The notes under the pieces: model-generated | Told to the model about the DNA's origin: nothing | What the model saw: only the letters and a program-made list of their open reading frames with translations | Database searches by the model: none | Assembly (NCBI GenBank): GCA_030605705.1 | Contig: JAUWHU010000412.1 | Coordinates: forward strand, 1 to 12,008 | DNA from: Thermoflexia bacterium | Lineage (GTDB): Bacteria; Chloroflexota; Anaerolineae; B4-G1; SLSP01 | Direction: 5' to 3' | DNA length: 12,008 nt | In this document: positions 6,239 through 12,008 of the stretch, in pieces | Position numbering within the stretch: the stretch's first letter is position 1 | Layout of the letters: each line of letters starts with the position of its first letter | Made by a program: the position numbers and the translations under genes

Positions 6239-7857
6239 CAGAACTCCTTGTAACACTGGGGCAGGCAAACGATGAAAGTGGCCCCCTCACCGGGCGTGCT
6301 CTCCACCTCGATCGTACCCTTGTGCCGCTTGACAATGCCGTAACTGATCGCCAGACCCAGGCCCGTGCCATTGGTCTTGGTGGTATGGAAGGGTTCAAAG
6401 AAATGTTCGCGGACTTCAGGAGTGATCCCTGTTCCGCTGTCTCGAAACGCAGCTACCACCTGATCGCGTTCGGCGTGATAGGCGGTGCCCACCCAGAGCT
6501 TCCCGCCATCGTTCATGGCCTCAAGTGCATTGATGATAATGTTCAGAAAAACCTGGCTCAGCTGGTTGGCGGAGCCCCACACCGGCGGTAGATCGGGAGC
6601 GAGCCTGACACTGACCTGGATGTGCGCCTGCTGAAGTTTTTTGTTGGCGATGGCCAACGCATCTTGAACCGCGCGGTTGAGATCGAGAGCGCAGGCCATA
6701 CTGGAGGCCGGGCGATAGAAATCTAACATCCGGCGCACGATTTGGACCAGTCGCCGCATCTCTTCTTGAGCGATGCCCAGATAGCGCCGGCGACCGGCTT
6801 CGTCTAAGTTCGGATGCACAGTGAGGTGCAGGCTGGTCTGGATGGCCTGTAAAGGGTTGTTGATCTCGTGGGCAATGGAGGCGGTCAGCCGCCCCACCGC
6901 GGCCATCTTCTCGGCCTGGACAAGCTGGCTTTGCGAGCGTTCCAGCTCCTCGGCAAAAGCGGTGAGTTCACCGTAGAGGCGAGCATTTTCCACGGCCACG
7001 GAGACGCCGGCAGCCATGTGCTCCAGCAGCGGGAGGTAATCACGATTCAGCGACCCGGCCCTCCCCAGCACGGCCAGCAGGCCCACCGGCTCATCGTGGA
7101 TGATCAAGGGCACGTAAAGCAGATCCACCGGCGTGATTCCCAACGCCTCGGACCAAAAGCCGTCCTCCACCGTAGTCTGGAACACCGAATGCCCTTTTTG
7201 CAGCGCTTCTCTGGCAGCGTCGCCAGCTAAAGGCAGGTTCCGTCCCTCCAGCCAGACGCCCTCGGGACTGTGAGAAGTCCGCACCACCCACTCGCGGGTC
7301 TCCTCGTCGTTGAGGACGATGGCCAGTGCGTCGGCGGTGACCAGTCGCTCCAGCCCTGCCAGCGCCGAAACCAGGACCTGATCCAACTCCAGACTGGCGG
7401 AGACCATGCGATTGATCTCGTTAAGCGCGGCCAATTCCTGGTTGCGGCGGCGGAGCATTTGCTCCGTGCGGCGGATACGCAGGACAGCGTTGATGCGGGC
7501 CAGGAGTTCCTGCGCGTCAAAGGGCTTGGTGACGTAATCGTCCGCCCCCATCTGCAGGCCCCGCGCCTTGTCCTGGGCTTCCCTCAGGCCGGTGACCATT
7601 AAAATAGGAATCTGTTCCAGCCGGGGGTCTGCTTTTATCTGCTGGAGGATGTCAAAACCATCACTGCCGGGCAATTTGACGTCAAGCAGCACGGCATCCA
7701 CCAGGTTACCGTGCTGCAACTCCTCCCGGAGCCGTGCCAGTCCCTCCTCGCCATCGCTCGCTGCCAACACCTGGCAGGGAACCAGGCTCAGAATTTCCTC
7801 GACCAACACTATCATATCGGGATCGTCATCTACGACCAATATCCGTGGCTTAACCAT
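6238..7857 (-). CDS. Hybrid sensor histidine kinase (receiver-GAF-HisKA-HATPase), cytoplasmic
   Basis: The 539-residue protein has four parts in order. A receiver (about 4-125) has D10-D12, phospho-acceptor D59 in LLDVKLPG, T89 and K111 in VTKPF. A GAF-like sensor domain spans about 145-292, followed by a coiled linker (about 293-318). A HisKA dimerisation domain carries phospho-acceptor H330 in ASIAHEINNP. A HATPase ends it, with an N-box near N443, DSGTG at 473-477 and GTGLGL at 497-502. There are no transmembrane segments, so it senses inside the cell, through the GAF domain and through phosphorylation of its own receiver by another kinase. The terminal H-N-D-G boxes are all present, so it should be active. 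The ribosome binding site is weak (AGAG). It is first in an operon with the response regulator, whose start codon overlaps its stop codon by one base. Confidence 0.95.
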   Translation of the reverse strand: MVKPRILVVDDDPDMIVLVEEILSLVPCQVLAASDGEEGLARLREELQHGNLVDAVLLDVKLPGSDGFDILQQIKADPRLEQIPILMVTGLREAQDKARGLQMGADDYVTKPFDAQELLARINAVLRIRRTEQMLRRRNQELAALNEINRMVSASLELDQVLVSALAGLERLVTADALAIVLNDEETREWVVRTSHSPEGVWLEGRNLPLAGDAAREALQKGHSVFQTTVEDGFWSEALGITPVDLLYVPLIIHDEPVGLLAVLGRAGSLNRDYLPLLEHMAAGVSVAVENARLYGELTAFAEELERSQSQLVQAEKMAAVGRLTASIAHEINNPLQAIQTSLHLTVHPNLDEAGRRRYLGIAQEEMRRLVQIVRRMLDFYRPASSMACALDLNRAVQDALAIANKKLQQAHIQVSVRLAPDLPPVWGSANQLSQVFLNIIINALEAMNDGGKLWVGTAYHAERDQVVAAFRDSGTGITPEVREHFFEPFHTTKTNGTGLGLAISYGIVKRHKGTIEVESTPGEGATFIVCLPQCYKEF

Positions 7858-7940
7858 ATAATCTCTATGATTTCCTGATGCCTTCCCTTAAGAGCTGCCC
7901 TTTGCGCATTTAGACGGGCCAACGATCATGCCTGGACAAA

Positions 7941-7968
7941 ATCTTACCCATAGGACTCCCTACCTCAA
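7941..7968 (-). promoter_or_regulatory. Possible promoter of the kinase/regulator operon
   Basis: On the minus strand TTGAGG (7968-7963), a 16-base spacer and TAAGAT (7946-7941) resemble a sigma-70 promoter about 85 bases upstream of the kinase start. An alternative -10 box, TATACT, lies at 7974-7969. This is a weak call on sequence alone. Confidence 0.3.
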
Positions 7969-8020
7969 GTATACCTAATTTCATGGAAATTGGGAAATTG
8001 CTACCTCGAAAATAAACCGG

Positions 8021-8098
8021 CTTGTAGTAGGCGCTTCAGCGCCGTGATTTGGGGAACCACAAGGGCTCCCCCTACATTGCGGCTATTTTCGTCCTTGA
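8021..8098. repeat. Structured repeat family, copy C
   Basis: It begins with the same CTTGTAGTAGGCG as copy B and continues in register through CGCCGTGATT, GGGGAACCACAAGG and CCCCCTAC, with a one-base indel. The first hairpin is GGCGCT/AGCGCC (8030-8035 with 8038-8043). Relative to copy B one base pair has changed on both sides (A-T to C-G), a compensatory change. The second hairpin is imperfect here. The tail CTACATTGCGG and GTCCTTGAG matches copy A. Confidence 0.75.
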
Positions 8099-8224
8099 GG
8101 GTGAACGCAGTTCATGACGACTGCCTGGAATCGGCGGAAGTGTGCTGCCAACCGTGAAAAAGGGCGGGCGGCTGAACCTCTGGGGATTGGTGAGAGTATA
8201 TACATTGATAATTGGAGAGGTATG

Positions 8225-8491
8225 ATGGCACACAGAAAAGGCCAAGACAATTCACGCGACGCTTTAGACATTCTGATCCGCGCGGCGCTGCACCAAAGTG
8301 TGCGCGGCGCGGTGCCTGCACCGCGCGTGTGGGGGCGGATTGAGAAGCGGATACGGCGTATGACCGCTGGGAATGCGGCTTTCGCCCATCCCCGCCCTCA
8401 GAGCGTCTTTGAACGGCGACCGACATTGTCCCCCTGGCTCACGGTGGACATATTCCATCCTCTTCTCAGTAATGGTTTGCGTGTGCTGTAA
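8225..8491 (+). CDS. Small hypothetical protein (88 residues), possibly truncated
   Basis: The ATG at 8225 is preferred over the one at 8222 because GGAG (8214-8217) then lies seven bases away. Residues about 8-45 form a likely helical, Arg-rich region (DALDILIRAALHQSV, then PAPRVWGRIEKRIRR). An Ala-Leu-rich helix followed by P..VW.RI recalls N-terminal parts of small proteins I associate with sigma factors in Chloroflexota, but I cannot confirm a family. The second half (HPRPQSVFERR, then WLTVDIFHPLL) is low in recognisable structure and has no clear membrane helix, so the gene may have lost an anchor domain. It diverges from the kinase gene and converges on the solute-binding protein gene. 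Function is unknown. Confidence 0.55.
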   Translation: MAHRKGQDNSRDALDILIRAALHQSVRGAVPAPRVWGRIEKRIRRMTAGNAAFAHPRPQSVFERRPTLSPWLTVDIFHPLLSNGLRVL

Positions 8492-8524
8492 CCCACTCCC
8501 GAATTTCCCCCCTCGCTGTAAAAG

Positions 8525-8556
8525 ACCTCCGAGGTAAATGGTCCCTCTTTGAGAGG
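8525..8556. repeat. Two short inverted repeats between convergent genes
   Basis: ACCTC/GAGGT (8525-8529 with 8531-8535) and CCTCT/AGAGG (8544-8548 with 8552-8556) lie in the 109-base gap between convergent stops at 8491 and 8601. They could help end transcription, but the stems are short and no U-run follows. Confidence 0.25.
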
Positions 8557-8600
8557 TTCTGGTGATAGAACACCCCACAAGATTTGCAGCTTCTCCGTGC

Positions 8601-10544
8601 TTATCGCTGCACGTCAAAGGACTCAATGTTCCAGATCTCCGTGCCTTCCGTGGGGTCCATGATGAACCCCTGGACTTCAGGCCGGGAAATTGCAACCCTC
8701 AATTGCAGGAAAAGCGGAAGCACGGGCAATTGCTCGGAGAAAATGCGCTGGGATTCCTTGTAGCCGATGATGTAATCCTCGCTGCCGGGCAGGGCTTCCA
8801 ACGCGCGGGTACAAGCCGCGTCGTATTCCTCGTTGCTGAAGCCGGAAATATTCTCCCCGACCCAACCATTCTCCTCCCTGGGGATCTCGGAGCTGAGATA
8901 GGGTTGACAAAACTTCTCCACATCAATCAGCCAGGCGAAGGACCCTAAGTCGAATTGGCGTCCGAAGAGCGGCCCAGCAGGCCCCTGGGCAAAGTATTCG
9001 GTCAACGGTAACGTTGTCAAATTGACCTTGATGCCGCAGTCGGCAAGATTCTGCCGGAAAGTTTGGATGTACTTGAGCCGGTAGGGGGGCGTGGCGGTGG
9101 ATATCCACTCGAACTCCAACAACGTCCCCTCTCTGATGCCCTCCACGCCGCGAGCTTCGCGCACCCCATCGCCGTCCTTGTCTTGCCAGCCAAGCTCCTC
9201 AAGCAACGCCGCGCCCTTTTCGGGGTCGTAGGGATATGTGGTCAGATGCAGGCCGGCGTACAGCGGGTGATCAGGTGGGAGATAGCTGTTGAGCGCCGGC
9301 GACTGCCCGTAGAATAACGTATCGGCCACTCCTTCACGGTCCAGGCAGTAGGCCAGCGCCTGGCGCACCCGGACATCTCCGAAGAAATCGGGGCGTTTAT
9401 AGTCCACGACCGGCTGAATGCCGAAACTCACCTGCTCCCAGCGGGGGCTGGTGGTGAACAGTGTTCGGAGAAGGCCCTGTTCCTCCAGGGCGAGCAGGAG
9501 ATGTACCTGCTCATCCAGCCCCACGTCCGACGTGACGATGTCACATTCGCCGGAGAGCAACTGCGCCACGGCGGTGTCCGGGTTGTCCACAAAGCGGAAA
9601 AGCACCCGGTCCACGTAGGGCAGCCCCTTATCCGCGCGGAAGTAGTATGGATTTTTCTCTAAGGTGATGTGGTCCCCGGCGACCCATTCCTTGATCACGA
9701 AAGGCCCCCAGCCGATGGGCGTCCGGGAGGATTCCTCGGCTTGCAACAGCTCGGCGGCATCGTAGCCCAACCGGGTCTGCCACAGGTGACGTGGCAGGGG
9801 CAACCAGAAATTTGAGGAGTAAAGGCTATCGTTATAGCCGGGCAGGCCGGTCCACACCGTCGTCCGTTCATCCACCGCCTCGTAATTGGTGGTGCGCTCG
9901 TAGAGGTACTTAGAGACGGGCGTGTCAGGGTCGCCGGCCAGTTCAAAACTGTAGACAGAATCATCAGCTGTTACCGGTTCGCCATCCGACCACGTGACCC
10001 CTTCCCGAAACCGGAAAGTCACCGCCCACTGGTCCATTTCGAGGGGTTCTCCGGTAAATTCGACGACGCACTCGGCGCTCCTGCAGCCGGCGGGATGCAC
10101 AAAAACACCCTTGGTCAGTACTACAGGATTATCCCGGTCATCCATGACCTTGTCCCCGGCCTGCACGATGACAGCTGTGATTTCGGCATCGCCATCCTTG
10201 AGGCTGGGGATCTTCTCTAAGATGATGGGTTGGGCGTCGTAGGTGCGGTTATCCAAAGGGCCATCGTAAATCGCTTGCTGGACATTGCGCGCGCCTTGCT
10301 GTGCTCCCCCGTACCAGTAGAGGGTGTTCGGTTCCTGCCGCTGGCAGATAACCAGCGCTTTGGGTGCCGGCGTGGGTGTGGGTGCGGGTATCTCCACCAC
10401 AAGTGTCGGCGTGGGCGGTTCCGAGGTGGCCGTCGGGGACGGGATTATGGAAGACACGGGGGGGACTGTGGGACTGCAGGCCCCCAACAACAGGCTCGTG
10501 ATGGTCAGTAGTGTACTAAGCAGCAGCAGTTTCTTGTGTGACAT
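8601..10544 (-). CDS. ABC-transporter extracellular solute-binding lipoprotein, family 5 (peptide/nickel type)
   Basis: The 647-residue protein starts with a lipoprotein signal (MSHKKLLLLSTLL, lipobox LLGAC, acylated C23). A Thr/Pro-rich tether (about 25-61) follows, of the kind used to hold binding proteins off a membrane. The rest is a family-5 solute-binding fold: N-terminal lobe with GPLDNRTYDAQPIILEKIP, the signature WSDGEPVTADDSVYSF at 185-200, ERTTNYEAVDERT, VDNPDTAVAQLLSGECDI, VRQALAYCLDRE, and a C-terminal LPVLPLFLQLRVAISRPEV. Members capture oligopeptides, nickel or related ligands for an ABC importer; the ligand here cannot be told. The strong ribosome binding site AGGAG fixes the start. 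No permease or ATPase genes lie beside it, and an ECF sigma gene precedes it by 146 bases, so it may be an orphan component or a ligand sensor. Confidence 0.93.
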   Translation of the reverse strand: MSHKKLLLLSTLLTITSLLLGACSPTVPPVSSIIPSPTATSEPPTPTLVVEIPAPTPTPAPKALVICQRQEPNTLYWYGGAQQGARNVQQAIYDGPLDNRTYDAQPIILEKIPSLKDGDAEITAVIVQAGDKVMDDRDNPVVLTKGVFVHPAGCRSAECVVEFTGEPLEMDQWAVTFRFREGVTWSDGEPVTADDSVYSFELAGDPDTPVSKYLYERTTNYEAVDERTTVWTGLPGYNDSLYSSNFWLPLPRHLWQTRLGYDAAELLQAEESSRTPIGWGPFVIKEWVAGDHITLEKNPYYFRADKGLPYVDRVLFRFVDNPDTAVAQLLSGECDIVTSDVGLDEQVHLLLALEEQGLLRTLFTTSPRWEQVSFGIQPVVDYKRPDFFGDVRVRQALAYCLDREGVADTLFYGQSPALNSYLPPDHPLYAGLHLTTYPYDPEKGAALLEELGWQDKDGDGVREARGVEGIREGTLLEFEWISTATPPYRLKYIQTFRQNLADCGIKVNLTTLPLTEYFAQGPAGPLFGRQFDLGSFAWLIDVEKFCQPYLSSEIPREENGWVGENISGFSNEEYDAACTRALEALPGSEDYIIGYKESQRIFSEQLPVLPLFLQLRVAISRPEVQGFIMDPTEGTEIWNIESFDVQR

Positions 10545-10596
10545 ATTCTCCTCTTAAAAACTCGGGGCATCTCCGAAAAAGGTGTGGTTAGCGGCG

Positions 10597-10612
10597 CGGC
10601 AGAAAGCTGCCG
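10597..10612. repeat. Short hairpin in the sigma-solute-binding-protein gap
   Basis: CGGCAG (10597-10602) pairs with CTGCCG (10607-10612) across an AAAG loop, inside the 146-base gap. It might weaken read-through from the sigma gene, but it has no U-run. No clear promoter for the solute-binding protein gene was seen in the gap. Confidence 0.3.
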
Positions 10613-10690
10613 GAGGTGACAATTCCAGGGGCCGGCGAAGGGCGCAAGGACGGGTGTGGCCTATGGTCGGCAAACCGGCCATAGTTTATC

Positions 10691-11263
10691 TCAAGTGAAT
10701 TCATAGCTCAGCTCAGGCACAGGACGCTGCCGCCGGATCAGCGACTCCCGCAAACGTTGTCGGGCATAGTGCAGGCGCGACTTGACCGTCCCGACCGGGA
10801 TCTCAAGAATCTGCCCAATCTCGTCTACGGGCAGCTCTTCCAAGTAGAAAAGCACCACCACCACGCGATGCGCGGCGGGCAGGTCATCAATGACTTCCCG
10901 AACCAGGCGCGTGGTCTCCTCTTTTTCCGCGCTGCGATCGGGGGACGGGAAGACGCCAGGCAACCCAGAAAGCCATTCCAATAGCTCGTCTAACGGTTGT
11001 ATCCAACGGGACTTGGTAAACCAATCGTAAGCCAGGTTCACAGTCACCCGATAAAGCCAGGGGGGGAGGGGCCGCTTACTATCCACGGTGGCCGCATAGG
11101 TGTACAAACGCACAAAACACTCTTGCAGAATATCTTCAGCCGCCCGCTCGTCGTGCGTGATAGCCAGCGCGGTACGGTAAACCATACTCCTGTGCCGCTC
11201 GTAAAGCCCGCCGAGAGCTTCTAAGTCGCCTCTTTGCAGTCTTCTGATCAGGGAGCTATCCAT
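10691..11263 (-). CDS. ECF-type RNA polymerase sigma factor (sigma-70 family)
   Basis: With the start at 11263 the protein has 190 residues, normal for an ECF factor. Region 2 (about 5-87) shows RRLQRGDLEALGGLYERH, the core-binding DILQECFVRLY (44-54) and WLYRVTVNLAYDW. Region 4 (about 120-175) shows DDLPAAHRVVVVL, then a helix-turn-helix around LPVDEIGQILEIPVGTVKSR ending HYARQRLRE. There is no region 1 or 3. AGAGGA lies about nine bases before the chosen ATG. An in-frame upstream GTG/ATG pair (11311/11308) would add 16-17 non-conserved residues and has a poorer site, so it was rejected. The gene follows trmD by 60 bases and may be co-transcribed with it. No anti-sigma gene with a membrane helix is adjacent, which is unusual for the family. 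Confidence 0.93.
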   Translation of the reverse strand: MDSSLIRRLQRGDLEALGGLYERHRSMVYRTALAITHDERAAEDILQECFVRLYTYAATVDSKRPLPPWLYRVTVNLAYDWFTKSRWIQPLDELLEWLSGLPGVFPSPDRSAEKEETTRLVREVIDDLPAAHRVVVVLFYLEELPVDEIGQILEIPVGTVKSRLHYARQRLRESLIRRQRPVPELSYEFT

Positions 11264-11323
11264 GGCTTGAATTCCTCTTCTGCCAGTGTGCGCCGTGAGA
11301 TGAGACATCACGACCAGAACCGT

Positions 11324-12004
11324 TCAATCCTCAAGAGCCAGCAAATCGGGCCGCCGGAGTCGCGTGCGTTGTAAAGCCTGCTGGTGACGCCAGCGCGCAA
11401 TCGCGGCATGATCGCCGGAGCGCAGCACCGCCGGCGCCTCCCAGCCACGGAAATCTGCCGGGCGGGTGTATTGCGGCCCTTCTAACAAACCGTCGGCGTA
11501 AGAATCATATTGCGCGCTGCTGGCATCCCCCAGGACGCCGGGTATCCAACGCGCCACAGCATCCACAATAACCAGGGCTGCCAGCTCGCCGCCGGTGAGC
11601 ACGTAATCCCCGATGGAGATCTCATCCGTGACGAGATGCTCACGCACCCGCTCATCGAACCCTCCGTAGTGCCCACAGATGAGCAGCAGACGGCGCTGCT
11701 GGGCCAATTCTTGCGCTACCCGCTGGTTAAAAGGCCGTCCTTGCGGACTCAGTAAAATGACCGGGGATTTTTCCTCTCCCAGAATCGTTTCCACGGCTCG
11801 GAAAAGTGGCTCTGGCTTCATCACCATGCCTTCTCCCCCACCGTAAGGAATATCATCGGTCAGCTGGTGACGATCTAAAGCGTAATCGCGGATTTGGTGC
11901 AGGAGAATCGTGAGCAAGCCACGTCGCTGCGCCCGCTTGAGGATGCTTTCCTGAAGCGGAGCAGAGAACATGGCGGGAAAGAGCGTCAAGATATCAATCC
12001 GCAT
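11324..12004 (-). CDS. trmD: tRNA (guanine-N1-)-methyltransferase TrmD
   Basis: A complete 226-residue TrmD, which methylates N1 of G37 in tRNAs with G36 and prevents +1 frameshifting. Family motifs appear in order: DILTLFPAMF at the N-terminus, DDIPYGGGEGMVM (50-62), LLSPQGRPFNQ (84-94), the trefoil-knot SAM site region ICGHY..FDER (109-119) and SIGDYVLTGGELAA (130-143), then RWIPGVLG and the catalytic-Asp segment YDSYADGLLEGPQYTRP (166-182). R152 and D167 align with E. coli R154 and D169. The C-terminal tail is shorter than in E. coli (255 residues) but within family range. One oddity: position 114 is Gly where the family normally has Glu (YEG.DER). The gene is usually found with rimM, rpsP or rplS; here an ECF sigma gene follows instead. 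The start is four bases from the window edge, so the ribosome binding site cannot be seen. Confidence 0.95.
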   Translation of the reverse strand: MRIDILTLFPAMFSAPLQESILKRAQRRGLLTILLHQIRDYALDRHQLTDDIPYGGGEGMVMKPEPLFRAVETILGEEKSPVILLSPQGRPFNQRVAQELAQQRRLLLICGHYGGFDERVREHLVTDEISIGDYVLTGGELAALVIVDAVARWIPGVLGDASSAQYDSYADGLLEGPQYTRPADFRGWEAPAVLRSGDHAAIARWRHQQALQRTRLRRPDLLALED

Positions 12005-12008
12005 TATT

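Larger units (their letters stand above)
7858..8224. other. Divergent intergenic region between the kinase and the small plus-strand ORF
   Basis: About 365 bases without a convincing gene. It contains a possible kinase promoter (7941-7968), repeat copy C (8021-8098), and a ribosome binding site GGAGAGG at 8214-8220 for the ORF at 8225. An open frame reading through from 8114 lacks a ribosome binding site at its first ATG and is taken as upstream read-through of that ORF. Confidence 0.5.

Noticed and set aside
8264..8695. Minus-strand open frame of 143 codons across the end of the solute-binding protein gene
   Set aside because: It overlaps the real C-terminus of that gene and the small plus-strand ORF, and its composition is not protein-like.
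11264..11311. Upstream GTG/ATG starts for the ECF sigma gene
   Set aside because: The added residues are not part of region 2, and AGAGGA sits at proper distance before the ATG at 11263.

Overview
The window reads as bacterial chromosome, most likely Chloroflexota (Anaerolineae-like). Three things point there: a serine hydroxymethyltransferase fused to a glycine-cleavage T protein, a secreted protein with tandem 'F.ETGH...FGYPI.E...QYFQ' repeats, and a lipoprotein with a long Thr/Pro-rich linker after the lipobox. Intergenic DNA is rich in small palindromic repeats. The taxonomic call is an inference from gene style, not from a marker match.

Layout. Positions 1-3045 (minus) hold a single uninterrupted reading frame that starts as SHMT (GlyA) and continues into GcvT; its last few residues lie off the left edge. 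A good sigma-70-like promoter and ribosome binding site precede it. Positions 3046-3964 are mostly non-coding and carry two hairpin-forming repeats. A secreted repeat/Ig-like protein follows on the plus strand (3965-4960). It ends at a perfect 16-bp hairpin shared with a convergent 58-residue basic ORF on the minus strand (5038-5214).

Positions 5444-7857 (minus) are a two-gene two-component operon: a receiver-GAF-histidine kinase, then a response regulator with a one-base stop/start overlap. Members of one structured repeat family lie on both sides of this operon in the same orientation (5319-5446 and 8021-8098). A small plus-strand ORF (8225-8491) diverges from the kinase and converges on a minus-strand block. 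In order of transcription that block is trmD (12004-11324), an ECF sigma factor (11263-10691) and a family-5 extracellular solute-binding lipoprotein (10544-8601).

How the genes fit together. The fusion protein joins two enzymes that both make and use 5,10-methylene-THF and glycine, so it probably couples serine/glycine interconversion to the glycine cleavage system. The T-protein partners GcvH and GcvP are not in the window. The two-component pair and the ECF factor are separate sensory outputs. The solute-binding protein has no permease or ATPase genes beside it. Its nearest regulatory neighbour is the ECF factor, so control by that factor is possible but unproven. No tRNA, rRNA, CRISPR array or intact transposase was seen.
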